Assembly (NCBI GenBank): GCA_035283185.1 | Contig: DATEUJ010000207.1 | Coordinates: forward strand, 1 to 64,000 | Source of the DNA: DASSFZ01 sp035283185 | Lineage (GTDB): Bacteria > Chloroflexota > Anaerolineae > Fen-1058 | Length of the DNA stretch: 64,000 nt | Reading direction: 5' to 3' | In this document: positions 16,939-24,506 of the stretch, in pieces | How positions within the stretch are numbered: position 1 is the first letter of the stretch | How the letters are laid out: the number at the start of each line of letters is the position of its first letter | Position numbers and translations under genes: made by a program | Notes under the pieces: model-generated | Databases searched by the model: none | What the model saw: only the letters and a program-made list of their open reading frames with translations | Told to the model about the DNA's origin: nothing

Positions 16939-17826
16939 CTACTCGTTCATGACCTTCCCGACCGGTCCGCCATGCAGGTCTTCGCACGCGGATCGGACGG
17001 GACAGAAATCGCAGGCCCACAAGTCGTCGGGATCGGTCAGCACGCCCGGCGGATCGTCCTGCAGGAACAGCGGCAGACGTGCTACCAACATCGCGCGCGC
17101 CTCGTCGAGCGACATCAGCTCGACCGGCGCACGCAGCTGCGTCGCCATGTCCATGTAGGCGATCTCGGCGGTCGCGACGTCGATCCCGTTCTCGGCCAGC
17201 AGTAGCCGATACAGGCTCACCTGCTGGACGTGATGCGGATAGGGGCGCGGCTCGCCGATCGTCTCGATCTCGCCGGCGACGTGCCGGCCGCCGCACGAGA
17301 CGCAGTCCATCCATCGGCTGCGCCAGACGAACTGGCTTTCGCGGATCACCTCGCCGGTGTCCGGGCAGGCCCATGCCCGCCACGGGCCGGGGATGCGCTT
17401 GGTGGTCTTGTAGTCGACGAGCGTGGCCCGGTCGAGCAGGATCAGGTCGGGCTGGCCGGAGATCGTTACCGGCTGGCCGTCGATCGTGATCGTCATCTCG
17501 TAGCGCATCTCGGCGATGGCGAAGGGATCGTCCTCCGCGTACTGCGCCGAGATGCCGTGCATGAGCTGGCCGCGATAGCTCCACCACGCTTCAGACGGCT
17601 TGAGCTGGTAGTCGTGTGTCTGGCTGAGTCGCCACTTGCGCGGGCAGCCCAGCAAAGTGGTGACCGTCAAGCCAAAGCCGTCAGGTCGCAAATGGCGTAG
17701 GATGCCGTTGATGACGGGCGCCGTCATGTGGCAGCCTGGTCGCGCGCCGCCTCTGGCGCAGGCCAGACAGTCGTCGGACGCAACCGGCGAGCCATCCGCT
17801 TCGCACACAAATCCGGTGAACGGCAT
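16939..17826 (-). CDS. Cas4/RecB-like PD-(D/E)XK exonuclease with Fe-S cysteines (295 aa)
   Basis: Nuclease signature: His90 (RGQLMHG), Asp127 (GQPD) and Asp138-x-Lys140 (VDYKTTK), then a QxxxY-type helix (HVQQVSLYRLLL). Cys61 with Cys272, Cys275 and Cys281 (CDFCPVRSAC) fit the four-cysteine iron-sulfur site of Cas4/AddB-type nucleases. The start at 17826 has AGGAGG. No CRISPR array or other cas gene is nearby, so a role in end processing for recombination, with the annealing protein and RuvB of this element, is more likely. Confidence 0.8.
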   Translation of the reverse strand: MPFTGFVCEADGSPVASDDCLACARGGARPGCHMTAPVINGILRHLRPDGFGLTVTTLLGCPRKWRLSQTHDYQLKPSEAWWSYRGQLMHGISAQYAEDDPFAIAEMRYEMTITIDGQPVTISGQPDLILLDRATLVDYKTTKRIPGPWRAWACPDTGEVIRESQFVWRSRWMDCVSCGGRHVAGEIETIGEPRPYPHHVQQVSLYRLLLAENGIDVATAEIAYMDMATQLRAPVELMSLDEARAMLVARLPLFLQDDPPGVLTDPDDLWACDFCPVRSACEDLHGGPVGKVMNE

Positions 17827-17836
17827 GGCTCACCTC

Positions 17837-18007
17837 CTACCTGCCATATCGTTTGAAGGCGGTTTCGTCGTCCTGCGCGCGATGCGCGCAGCGCGGGCAA
17901 AACCGATCTTCCGGCAGCAGCGCCGCATTGCAGTCGGCGCAGGCCGCCGCGACGATGATCGTTGCCGGCGTGACCTTGGTGGGAACGCTGGCGGGTTGCG
18001 TGCTCAC
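17837..18007 (-). CDS. Zinc-ribbon micro-protein (56 aa)
   Basis: Begins VSTQPASVPTKVTPATIIVA and contains CADC...CPRC, a classic zinc ribbon, ending FKRYGR. The GTG start overlaps the stop of the upstream gene (GTGA) and is preceded by GGGAGG seven bases away; its stop overlaps the ribosome binding site of the Cas4-like gene. It is too short for most gene callers. Tight coupling suggests co-expression with the nuclease. Function unknown. Confidence 0.65.
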   Translation of the reverse strand: MSTQPASVPTKVTPATIIVAAACADCNAALLPEDRFCPRCAHRAQDDETAFKRYGR

Positions 18008-18528
18008 CGCCCTGCCTCCCGGATGGCGGATTGAATGGCGTCGATCACGAAGTCGTTGACGCGCTCCGCGCCGGCGTCGATGCGCTCGATCACGCGCGCC
18101 AGTTCCTCGTCCGCCGGCTCGCGACCGAGCAGCGTCTTGAACTCGATACGGATGTCGCGACGCGTCCAGTCTGCCAGGACGATCTCCGATTCGTCCTCGC
18201 CTTCCGCTCCGTCGCCGTCTTCGCTCAGCGCGTCGATGGCGTCACCGAGCGTACGATACTCATGCAGCTCACCATCGTGGTCACTGATCCAGATCAAAGG
18301 CCGGGACGCCTCCACGCTGCTTGCGCCCCGCCCCGCGGGGTAGAACCGCTGGATGGCATCCAGCGCCTGTTCGGACTCCTTGGCCACCACCAGGTACGCC
18401 GTGGCGTGATCGGGATTGCCGGTCAGGACAAGAGGCAGGCTGTCGCTGGCTTCATACCAGATGCCCACGACGTCGCCCCACGGCTGTCCGGCGAAGTCGC
18501 CGATGAGGTAAAAGGTGTGTTGTTGCAT
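18004..18528 (-). CDS. Hypothetical acidic protein (174 aa)
   Basis: Strong AGGAGG upstream. The N-terminal half has strands such as FYLIGDFAGQPWGDVVGIWY; the C-terminal half is helical and very acidic. Residues YPAGRGASS are encoded by a palindromic repeat at 18316-18341 that also occurs in other genes of the window, so this stretch is probably an in-frame insertion. No family recognised. First gene of a unit with the zinc-ribbon and Cas4-like genes. Confidence 0.6.
   Translation of the reverse strand: MQQHTFYLIGDFAGQPWGDVVGIWYEASDSLPLVLTGNPDHATAYLVVAKESEQALDAIQRFYPAGRGASSVEASRPLIWISDHDGELHEYRTLGDAIDALSEDGDGAEGEDESEIVLADWTRRDIRIEFKTLLGREPADEELARVIERIDAGAERVNDFVIDAIQSAIREAGR
18316..18341. 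repeat. Palindromic element, in-frame copy A
   Basis: GCTTGCGCCCCGC followed by a GCGGGG arm. It is nearly identical to 30661-30685 (reverse), 33349-33374 (reverse), 38118-38143 and 43793-43818. Confidence 0.7.
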
Positions 18529-18545
18529 GGTTGCTATCCTCCTAT

Positions 18546-18656
18546 GTGATTGCTGATAGCAGATGGCCGATGGCAGATAACCGATAATGACCGAGCATCG
18601 GCTATCCTTCGCTTTCGCTCAGGACAGGTCTGCTATTTGCCATCTGCAGTTGACTG
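18546..18656. repeat. GATGGCTGATAGC-type word repeat and 38-bp repeat, intergenic
   Basis: Degenerate copies of gatagcagatggc lead into a 38-base segment (18596-18633) that recurs exactly at 42701-42738, then reverse-oriented words follow. The arms can pair into a long imperfect hairpin. No gene is seen here. Confidence 0.7.
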
Positions 18657-18661
18657 TTCGT

Positions 18662-19165
18662 TTAGAAACTGGGTGGATCGCCCGCCCAGATGTCTGGTTC
18701 GCGCTCCAGGAGCGCGGGGAAGCGATCGGCCGCGCGCTCGCGCGGGATACGGCGCAGGCGCGGGTCGCTCGACTCGCTGTCGATCCGATCGAGGGGGTAA
18801 CCCCACAGACAGGCATCTTCGAGAAGGCTCACCGTGAAGCCACGCTGCTGCAGGCGGTCGGCCACGTCCAGCACACAGGCGTCGCCGTACACGCCGCACA
18901 GCAGCAACGGCCGATCCTTGTAGTCGTCGAGGTACACCCGATCGACATTTGCGCTTTCGACGATCAGGACGTTGGCCACCGGCAGCGGTGTGTCGCTCGC
19001 GCCCGCCGGGTCCGCCTCGCACAACAGCGATGTGAGTCGCCGGTGCGCGCGGGCCATCGCGATCTGATCGTCGTCGTCGATGGCGTCCAGCGTCGTGTGC
19101 CCATACAGCCAGCGCGGCGACACGTCCACCGCGACGATCACCGGTTGCTTGCGCGATCGCCTCAT
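18662..19165 (-). CDS. Isochorismatase/nicotinamidase-like cysteine hydrolase (167 aa)
   Basis: The start MRRSRKQPVIVAVDV at 19165 has GGAGG upstream and overlaps the previous stop (ATGA). The family's catalytic triad is visible: Asp14 (VAVDVS), Lys83 (DYKDRPL) and Cys97 (LCGVYGDACVLDVA), followed by the usual helix and VSLLEDAC. Members hydrolyse amides such as nicotinamide or isochorismate. The substrate here is not deducible. Placement among recombination genes of a mobile element is odd; interference with NAD metabolism is one possibility. The length is slightly short for the family. Confidence 0.7.
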   Translation of the reverse strand: MRRSRKQPVIVAVDVSPRWLYGHTTLDAIDDDDQIAMARAHRRLTSLLCEADPAGASDTPLPVANVLIVESANVDRVYLDDYKDRPLLLCGVYGDACVLDVADRLQQRGFTVSLLEDACLWGYPLDRIDSESSDPRLRRIPRERAADRFPALLEREPDIWAGDPPSF

Positions 19166-19470
19166 GGCCGGCCTCCGTGCTGGCGGGGCCGCCGACCGAT
19201 GCGTCGCACCATCCAGCCGCCGATGCGGTTGCGCTCCCAGACCTCGCGGGACGCGCACGACGGGACTCGCAGTCGGCGTAGGGCCGCCCGATCGTCGGGA
19301 TGCACCTGCCCGCGCGCCTTCACCTGGATGAAACGGACGCGCCGCTCGTTATAGGCGATGAGATCGACCGGGCCTTTCGACCCGGCCGATCGCATCACGG
19401 CGTAGCCGTCTTCGCGGAGGCCGGCGGCAGCCAACCGCTCCAGCCGCGCGCCTTTGGCGTAGCGGTTCAT
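19162..19470 (-). CDS. Hjc-like Holliday-junction resolvase / PD-(D/E)XK nuclease (102 aa)
   Basis: The start MNRYAKGARLERLAAAGLRE at 19470 is preceded by GAGGAGG and overlaps the ruvB stop. Archaeal-type resolvase residues are in order: Glu11, Ser31 (RSAGSKGPVDL), Asp36, Gln49 and Lys51 (FIQVK). The size is close to Hjc. Sitting directly after ruvB, with no ruvA or ruvC in the window, it probably supplies junction cleavage to the element's recombination pathway. VRR-NUC-like nucleases are an alternative. Confidence 0.75.
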   Translation of the reverse strand: MNRYAKGARLERLAAAGLREDGYAVMRSAGSKGPVDLIAYNERRVRFIQVKARGQVHPDDRAALRRLRVPSCASREVWERNRIGGWMVRRIGRRPRQHGGRP

Positions 19471-20555
19471 CCGCCCTCCTCGTCGAGCTCGATCACTTCG
19501 TCGCCTTCCACCAGCTCGAAGTCGTCCTCGTCGATCAGCTCGAACGCCTCGCCGCTGGCGTGGCCGTTCCCACCGAGGTGGACGTGGCCGAGCGGCGTGA
19601 GGGCGCGCCCGTACCGCGTGCGGGCGATCAGGCCAGCCTGCAGCAGCCACGGCTCGATCACCTGCTCGATGGTGGCCAAGTCGAGACCGCTGGACGCGGC
19701 CAGCGACTTGGGACCAACCGGCCCGCTGTTGTAGGTTTGGGCCAGCGTGTGGAGGTAGCGCCGGTCGGCGTCCTCCAGTCCGAGTGCGTCCACACCCAGC
19801 AGGCTCATCGCATCGCGGACGATCGCGGCGTCGAGCCGGTCGCAGTCGCGGTCGGTCGCCAGATCGAGCGTGCGCCGGAACAGGCGCAGCGCCACGCGCG
19901 GCGTGCCACGGCTGCGCCGGGCGATCTCCCGTGCCGCGTCCTCCTCGACGGCGATACCGGCCAGAAGGCCGGCGCGCAGCACTACGTCGCGCAGCTCGTC
20001 CTCGGTGTAGAGACTGAGCGCGAACGAGTGGCCGAAGCGAGCGCGCAGCGGACCCGGCAGCAGGCCGTAGTCGGTCGTCGCGCCGATCAGGGTGAACATC
20101 GGCAGCGGCAGGGTGATGGGCGGATCGCCCCGGTCGAGTACGATGGAGAGCCTGAAATTCTCCATCGCCCCGTACAGCAGCTCGGCGATCTCTGCCCTCA
20201 AGCGATGCACCTCGTCCAGGAACAGCACGTCCTTCGCCTGGACGATGGACAACACAGCAGCCAGGTCGCCGGTCTTGAACAGCGCGGGCGCGGAGACTTC
20301 GTGCAGCTGCGCGCCCATCTCGGCGGCGACGATCGCCGCCAGTGTGGTCTTGCCCAGCCCGGGCGGGCCGAAGAAAACCACGTGCTCCAGCGCCTGCCCG
20401 CGCTTCTGCGACGCGCGCAGCATCATCGCCAATGTCTTCTTGACTTTGGCTTGCCCCACGAAGTCGGTCAGCGCCGAGGGACGGAAGTTACGCTCCTCGG
20501 CGCGCTCGACCGGCGCGGCCGCGACGGGGCCGTTGGGTCTTGTGCTCTTACTCAA
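19467..20555 (-). CDS. ruvB: RuvB-like Holliday-junction branch-migration ATPase
   Basis: The 362-aa protein starts from TTG with AGGAGG upstream. Walker A GPPGLGKT is at residues 63-70, Walker B LFLDEVH at 111-117, sensor GATTD and arginine finger GPLRARF follow, then the winged-helix RuvB C-domain (YNSGPVGPKSLAASSGLDLATIEQVIEPWLLQ). RuvB drives branch migration as a hexamer, normally with RuvA. The acidic C-terminal tail (ELIDEDDFELVEGDEV...) is unusual and could be a partner-binding region. It is coupled with the Hjc-like nuclease gene. Confidence 0.92.
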   Translation of the reverse strand: MSKSTRPNGPVAAAPVERAEERNFRPSALTDFVGQAKVKKTLAMMLRASQKRGQALEHVVFFGPPGLGKTTLAAIVAAEMGAQLHEVSAPALFKTGDLAAVLSIVQAKDVLFLDEVHRLRAEIAELLYGAMENFRLSIVLDRGDPPITLPLPMFTLIGATTDYGLLPGPLRARFGHSFALSLYTEDELRDVVLRAGLLAGIAVEEDAAREIARRSRGTPRVALRLFRRTLDLATDRDCDRLDAAIVRDAMSLLGVDALGLEDADRRYLHTLAQTYNSGPVGPKSLAASSGLDLATIEQVIEPWLLQAGLIARTRYGRALTPLGHVHLGGNGHASGEAFELIDEDDFELVEGDEVIELDEEGG

Positions 20556-20588
20556 AGCTGTCCTCCTATGCGCGGCTGGGCGCCGGCG

Positions 20589-21287
20589 TTATTCGAACGC
20601 GAGCCCGCGTTCTTTCAGGCTCACGAACCGCTGCCTTCCGATGGTAAGATGGTCAAGCACCTCCAAGTCCAGCAGCTTGCCGGCCTGGATGATCTCCCTC
20701 GTCAGCGCGACGTCCTCCGGCGACGGTGAGGGGTCGCCCGAGGGGTGGTTGTGCGCGACGATGAGCGCTGGGCAGTTAGCGCGGATGGCGGGCCGCAGCA
20801 CTTCGGCGACGCGCACCATCGTCGTGTTGACGCTGCCCTTATAGATCGTCGCGACGTCGATCACCCGGTTGCGCGTGTCCAGTAGGATCACGCGCAACTC
20901 CTCCTGCTCGAGGTGCTGCATCTGCGGGATGAGCAGATCGGCGGCGTCCGCTGGCGTGCGGATCTGCGGCCGGCCCTCGTCGGTCTCGGTAACTGCGCGA
21001 CGGCCAAGTTCGATCGCAGCCTTGACGACCGCGATGCTGCCCGGCCCGATGCCCCTAAGAACCTGCATCTCGATCGCGGGCGCGTTGACCAGGTCGCGCA
21101 GCGTGGGATACTCGGCCAACACGCGCAAGGCCGCATCCGGGTCGCGCAGAACGACCGCCAGTAGTTCGAGATTCGACGCGGCCTGCGCACCGACAGACAA
21201 CACACGAGACGCGGGCGTCTCGTGCAGCGCGCGCAGCGACGGGTGAGCCGCCGGCATATCGCCGAAAGACAGTTGTGTCATGGTCAT
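20589..21287 (-). CDS. radC: RadC-family JAMM-motif protein
   Basis: The 232-aa product has helix-hairpin-helix residues (LRGIGPGSIAVVKA, about 77-91) and the complete JAMM metal motif: His179-x-His181-x7-Ser189-x2-Asp192 in AHNHPSGDPSPSPED. The RadC/YsaT family is widespread on plasmids, phages and integrative elements; its reaction is not settled. AGGAGG precedes the start. It lies 33 bases upstream of ruvB. Confidence 0.9.
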   Translation of the reverse strand: MTMTQLSFGDMPAAHPSLRALHETPASRVLSVGAQAASNLELLAVVLRDPDAALRVLAEYPTLRDLVNAPAIEMQVLRGIGPGSIAVVKAAIELGRRAVTETDEGRPQIRTPADAADLLIPQMQHLEQEELRVILLDTRNRVIDVATIYKGSVNTTMVRVAEVLRPAIRANCPALIVAHNHPSGDPSPSPEDVALTREIIQAGKLLDLEVLDHLTIGRQRFVSLKERGLAFE

Positions 21288-21370
21288 AGCCTATCCTCCT
21301 GAAATTGCTCCGGTCTTGACCCCCGCAGCGCGAACAAATGCGCCGCGAGGGCGGGCGGAGCCGGATAGGC

Positions 21371-21413
21371 CGTCCCGGCCGGAGTCGAACCGGCCAACAG
21401 CACCACGGGGACG
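21371..21413 (-). other. tRNA-like acceptor/T-arm mini-structure
   Basis: On the minus strand CGTCCCC, a 12-base spacer, then GCCGG-TTCGACT-CCGGC and CGGGACG. The T-loop TTCGACT is canonical and the outer strands pair in six of seven positions, but D and anticodon arms are absent. A strong hairpin (GCGCACAGC/GCTGTGCGC, 21420-21443) lies just upstream. It is in the leader of radC. Not a functional tRNA. Confidence 0.4.
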
Positions 21414-21500
21414 AAGGAAGCGCACAGCGGGTGTGCTGTGCGCTCAACGCTTGCTGAACAAGCGGGATGCGCGAAGCGGGTGAGCCTCGCGGCGATCCTC

Positions 21501-21614
21501 CTATTGGGGCTTGTGGGCTTTGCAGCGGATGCAGTAGCTTCCGCCCAGGTTGGGGAAGCTGCACATCTGGCAGATCCACACGAGCCCTGCGCGAATCAGA
21601 TGGTTGATTCGCAT
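21501..21614 (-). CDS. RanBP2-type zinc-finger micro-protein (37 aa)
   Basis: MRINHLIRAGLVWICQMCSF continues to NLGGSYCIRCKAHKPQ: the Trp-x-Cys-x2-Cys-x3-Asn-x5-Cys-x2-Cys spacing closely fits a RanBP2-type zinc finger. AGGAGG lies upstream of the ATG at 21614. Such fingers bind single-stranded RNA or ubiquitin in eukaryotes; in bacteria small versions are uncharacterised. It stands alone between two hairpin-bounded units. Confidence 0.6.
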   Translation of the reverse strand: MRINHLIRAGLVWICQMCSFPNLGGSYCIRCKAHKPQ

Positions 21615-21702
21615 GGCGATCCTCCTACACTCGCACCCATGCTCGTTGCAGGTGCTGGTGAGATGGCCGCGCGTCCGTGAGCGCGTGGCCGTGTTAAGTG
21701 AT

Positions 21703-21720
21703 TCCCCGTGACAGCCGGGG
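21703..21720. terminator. Short palindrome CCCCG...CGGGG
   Basis: CCCCGtgacagcCGGGG lies just past the stop of the 84-aa gene on the minus strand and before the RanBP2-like gene. It is a plausible weak terminator, without a T-run. Confidence 0.35.
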
Positions 21721-21721
21721 T

Positions 21722-21976
21722 TCAGTGCGTTCGCCGGCGCCACTGACCGGGGCGCGGCGGGATGGCCTCACGCTCAAAGAGCGCAGCCAGGTCCCACGCC
21801 AGCACCTCGCCGAAGCGCAGCACCATCTCCGCGCGCATCTGCGTAGGCGGGCGGCCGCTGCGCTTGTAGTGCACGAACCACGCTTGCTGCTCGGCGCTCA
21901 GGGTATCGAGCGTCAGCATGCACGGCGTGTCGGCCTCAACGCGGCGCAAGGTGAAGCCAAACGGCAACAGAGCCAT
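21722..21976 (-). CDS. Small hypothetical protein (84 aa)
   Basis: Begins MALLPFGFTLRRVEADTPCM with AGGAGG upstream. The core LDTLSAEQQAWFVHYKRSGR...EMVLRFGEVLAWDLAALFE is helical and may be a small DNA-binding or scaffold fold. No family recognised. It follows a long structured leader (21977-22262). Confidence 0.5.
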   Translation of the reverse strand: MALLPFGFTLRRVEADTPCMLTLDTLSAEQQAWFVHYKRSGRPPTQMRAEMVLRFGEVLAWDLAALFEREAIPPRPGQWRRRTH

Positions 21977-22262
21977 CAGGCGATCCTCCTATACTGGGGC
22001 GCATGTACCCCAGAGTGATCTGGGGCAGTCTCGCCGCCCCGCCTGTGCGTCGGGAAACCGGCGCGCAGGCCGAACGGCGACAGTATCGCGGGGCGGGGAA
22101 TCGTCACCGCCCCGCCTGTCATGGCGATATATGTTTTGTTGAAACAGCGCTTAGTGCGCGCAGCCGGAGCCGTCGATCGTTTTCGCGCAACGCGCCAGGC
22201 CGTCCGACCCGTTGCCTGCCGTAAGAGGGCGAGTTCCGCGCTGCGTGCTACATTGCCTGTAT
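21977..22262. other. Gene-free stretch with GC hairpins
   Basis: Contains CCCCAGA-gtga-TCTGGGG (22008-22025) and two GGCGGGGCGG/CCCCGCC inverted segments further on. No reading frame with a ribosome binding site was found. It is probably the 5' leader of the 84-aa gene. Confidence 0.45.
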
Positions 22263-22355
22263 CTACGTGGCGTGCAGTCCCTTTGGGCTTTCCTGAACGA
22301 CGAAGGTCACAGTTCGGCCCTCGTCGAGGTTCCAGTAACCCTCGCTGACAGGGAA
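22263..22355 (-). pseudogene. C-terminal remnant of a cold-shock (CspA-type) protein
   Basis: The minus strand reads PVSEGYWNLDEGRTVTFVVQ then ESPKGLHAT and stop. This parallels the end of cold-shock domains (SLxEGQxVxFEVEQGPKGPQA). There is no start codon; the frame is closed by TGA just upstream, next to a terminator hairpin. The RNA-binding motifs RNP1/RNP2 are missing, so this is a relic. Confidence 0.4.
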
Positions 22356-22362
22356 TCAAAAG

Positions 22363-22392
22363 AGAGGGAGAGAACGGGTGTGTCCTCTCCCC
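22363..22392 (-). terminator. GGGAGAG...CTCTCCC hairpin
   Basis: The same GGGAGAG/CTCTCCC hairpin class that begins the leader elements at 1236, 14841 and 16806. It closes the unit whose last gene is at 22419-22532. Confidence 0.5.
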
Positions 22393-22418
22393 TCATCGCC
22401 TATTCAGTTTGCGGCACG

Positions 22419-22532
22419 CTATTCGCTCATCGGATCGCCGAGGCCCTCGAAGACGGCGCGTTTCTTCTACTTGAGCGCCTCGTCCATCAGAAGCGAGATG
22501 CGCTGATGAAGTTCATCCATGCGCGCCTTCAT
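22419..22532 (-). pseudogene. Tiny gene with an internal TAG
   Basis: From ATG 22532 the frame reads MKARMDELHQRISLLMDEAL, Lys, TAG (22467-22469), then KKRAVFEGLGDPMSE and TAG. The continuation looks coding (37 residues in total), so one substitution probably split it; the 21-aa first part could still be made. It lies four bases after the zinc-ribbon gene. Confidence 0.35.
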
Positions 22533-22536
22533 GGTC

Positions 22537-22677
22537 TCAGCGCCCACAGGCCTTGCAAAGCATGCCCTGAGCCCCGCCGCTGCAGATCGGGCAGACGAGA
22601 ACGACGCCGCTATCGATGACGGTGACATCCGCGCGTGGGGCGACGATTTCGCCGCAGGCGGCGCACTGGTACGTCAT
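22537..22677 (-). CDS. Zinc-ribbon micro-protein (46 aa)
   Basis: MTYQCAACGEIVAPRADVTV is followed by CPIC and CKAC: three CxxC knuckles in 46 residues. AGGAGG overlaps the stop codon of the gene upstream, so expression is coupled to it. Function unknown; one of several micro zinc proteins in this element. Confidence 0.55.
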   Translation of the reverse strand: MTYQCAACGEIVAPRADVTVIDSGVVLVCPICSGGAQGMLCKACGR

Positions 22678-22686
22678 GCTGTCCTC

Positions 22687-23346
22687 CTAGTTCGCCTCTG
22701 GCCAATAACCGATCGGCCCTTTGACCAGATCGCGTCGGCGCACACCAGGATACGTGCCATCTTCGCTGGACGGGATGACCCAGGCATCCGGCGCGTACAC
22801 CGCTTGGAGCATGGGCACGTATATCGCTTCGAGGTAGTGTGCCAGGCCGTGCTTGTCGCAACGCCAGCCCGCGCGGCGGTGGGTCGTCCACCGGTAGTCG
22901 GGCCGGACGGCCGAGCCGCACACCGGACAGGCTTGCGGGATCGGCTCCGGCTTCGGCATTTCGCACTGTGTCTGCGGCTCGAAGTCCGGCGGGATGAGAT
23001 CCTGCCATCGCATCGGTGGCGGAGATTCCGGCCGGATGTCCGGCGGGTCCAGCAGCCGTGCAACTGCCGATTCTTCGCATTCCAGCTCATTCTCTAGAAC
23101 GGCGGCCGGCATCTCGCACAGCGCGCGGGTTCGCTCCGGCTCGCTCAGGAGCACACGGCATGCGTTCTGAAGACCGTGGCTGCGCGCGTTGGCCAACGCC
23201 CATTCCAGGTCGCGCCGGATGAGTTGCCCTGCGTCGAGCAACTCGCCGATCGTGCGGCCGGCCAGGCCGCGGTTGCGGTTGAACGGCCAGACCACGCGGC
23301 GCGCCTGGGTGAGCGTGAGGGCCGCCGGTGTGGTGGTGTTGCTCAT
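22687..23346 (-). CDS. Hypothetical protein with zinc-ribbon in the second half (219 aa)
   Basis: The start MSNTTTPAALTLTQARRVVW at 23346 has AAGGAG upstream. A helical N-terminal half (GRTIGELLDAGQLIRRDLEW...) is followed by CPVCGS and, about 20 residues later, WRCDKHGLAHYLEA. This could form a zinc-stabilised DNA-binding domain. It lies between the beta clamp and the tiny zinc-ribbon gene, with close spacing to both, which points to replication or repair. No family identified. Confidence 0.6.
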   Translation of the reverse strand: MSNTTTPAALTLTQARRVVWPFNRNRGLAGRTIGELLDAGQLIRRDLEWALANARSHGLQNACRVLLSEPERTRALCEMPAAVLENELECEESAVARLLDPPDIRPESPPPMRWQDLIPPDFEPQTQCEMPKPEPIPQACPVCGSAVRPDYRWTTHRRAGWRCDKHGLAHYLEAIYVPMLQAVYAPDAWVIPSSEDGTYPGVRRRDLVKGPIGYWPEAN

Positions 23347-23372
23347 CTTTCTCCTTGTGGTTATTCTCGCCA

Positions 23373-24506
23373 TCACCGGCCGCCGAGATGCATGGGCATG
23401 ATGACGTGCGTGAACTTATCGTCTCCCACCGGCCTGATCACGCCTGGCGAGGACGGCGTCGTGAGTTCCAGCGCCACTTGGGGCGTGCCCATTGCCTTCA
23501 GCGCCTCGATCAGGTAGCTCACGTTGAACGCGATCTCGAGCGGCGTGCCCTCGACTACCGCGTCCACCTCGCCGGCGTTGTCGCCAGTCTCGCCACTGGC
23601 GGCCTGCACGATCACGCGACCGGGCCCCGACTCCCCACCCGGCACAACCGTCAGGCGCAAGGTGTTGCTGCTGTCGCGCGCGAACACCTCGGCTGCCTGG
23701 CACGCCTTGAGTAGCGCGCCCGTGTCCAGCGCGGCGCGTGCGTCGCGTCGCTTGGGCATGATCAGGTTGTAGTCGGGGTACTTACCGTCGATCACCTGCG
23801 AGACCAACTCGACGTTGCCGAACTTGAACCCGATCTGGCTGCGCGGGGCGTTGACGGCTATCGCGATCGGTTCCTCGTGCTTGCCGATGATGCGCCTCAG
23901 CTCGGCCAGGGCGCGGGCGGGGACGATCACCGCGACCGGTTTGCCGACCGGCTCGCACAGTTGCGCCGTGCGCACCGACAGGCGGAAGCCGTCGGCGGCG
24001 ACCAGCGTGAACCGGTCGCCGTCGAACTTTGCCAACGCACCGGTCAGGATCGGCCGGCTCTCGTCCTTCGCCGCGGCGAAGATGACCTGGTCGATCGTTT
24101 CCTTGAGCGCGTCCGGCGCGATGTGGACCGCGCTATCACCCTCGATACCTGGAATGGCCGGGAACTCCTCTGCGGCGATGCCTTTGAGGTTGTTCTTGAA
24201 ACGTCCAGACTGCACCTTGAGCGTGTGCGCGCCGTTGAGCGACATGTCCACCGTGCCCGGCGGCAGCGCGTCCACTAGGTCAGTGAACGTGCGGGCCGGC
24301 ACGGTGATCGCGCCGTCTGCCTCGACCTGAGCGCCAATCCAGCAGGTGATGCCGATCTCCAGGTTCGTCGCGGCCAACTTCAGGCGGCCGTCATCGGTCG
24401 CCAGCAGCACGTTGCTCAGCACCGGCAGCGTCGACCGGTCCCTCACGGCGCGGGCGACGATGTCCAGGCCGGCGTCCAGCGTGTCTTTCAGTGATGTGAG
24501 CTTCAT
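23373..24506 (-). CDS. dnaN: DNA polymerase III sliding clamp (beta subunit)
   Basis: 377 residues, the family's usual length. The three repeated clamp domains are visible: MKLTSLKDTLDAGLDIVARA..., DSAVHIAPDALKETIDQVIF..., and VELVSQVIDGKYPDYNLIMP..., with the conserved end DDKFTHVIMPMHLGGR (usual MPMR is MPMH here). It forms a ring that tethers polymerase and repair factors to DNA. AGGAGG precedes the start. Presence among plasmid-type genes suggests an element-borne second clamp rather than the chromosomal gene: no dnaA or recF is adjacent. Confidence 0.93.
   Translation of the reverse strand: MKLTSLKDTLDAGLDIVARAVRDRSTLPVLSNVLLATDDGRLKLAATNLEIGITCWIGAQVEADGAITVPARTFTDLVDALPPGTVDMSLNGAHTLKVQSGRFKNNLKGIAAEEFPAIPGIEGDSAVHIAPDALKETIDQVIFAAAKDESRPILTGALAKFDGDRFTLVAADGFRLSVRTAQLCEPVGKPVAVIVPARALAELRRIIGKHEEPIAIAVNAPRSQIGFKFGNVELVSQVIDGKYPDYNLIMPKRRDARAALDTGALLKACQAAEVFARDSSNTLRLTVVPGGESGPGRVIVQAASGETGDNAGEVDAVVEGTPLEIAFNVSYLIEALKAMGTPQVALELTTPSSPGVIRPVGDDKFTHVIMPMHLGGR

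Noticed and set aside
14572..17205. Long open plus-strand frame (877 codons)
   Set aside because: It is the antisense shadow of the GHKL and Cas4-like genes; no ribosome binding site, Arg/Ala/Asp-rich composition, and the minus strand has recognisable motifs with AGGAGG at each start.
21976..22359. Minus-strand frame of 127 codons upstream of the 84-aa gene
   Set aside because: Arg/Pro-rich composition, no ribosome binding site, and it crosses GC hairpins; another frame of the same stretch carries the cold-shock remnant.
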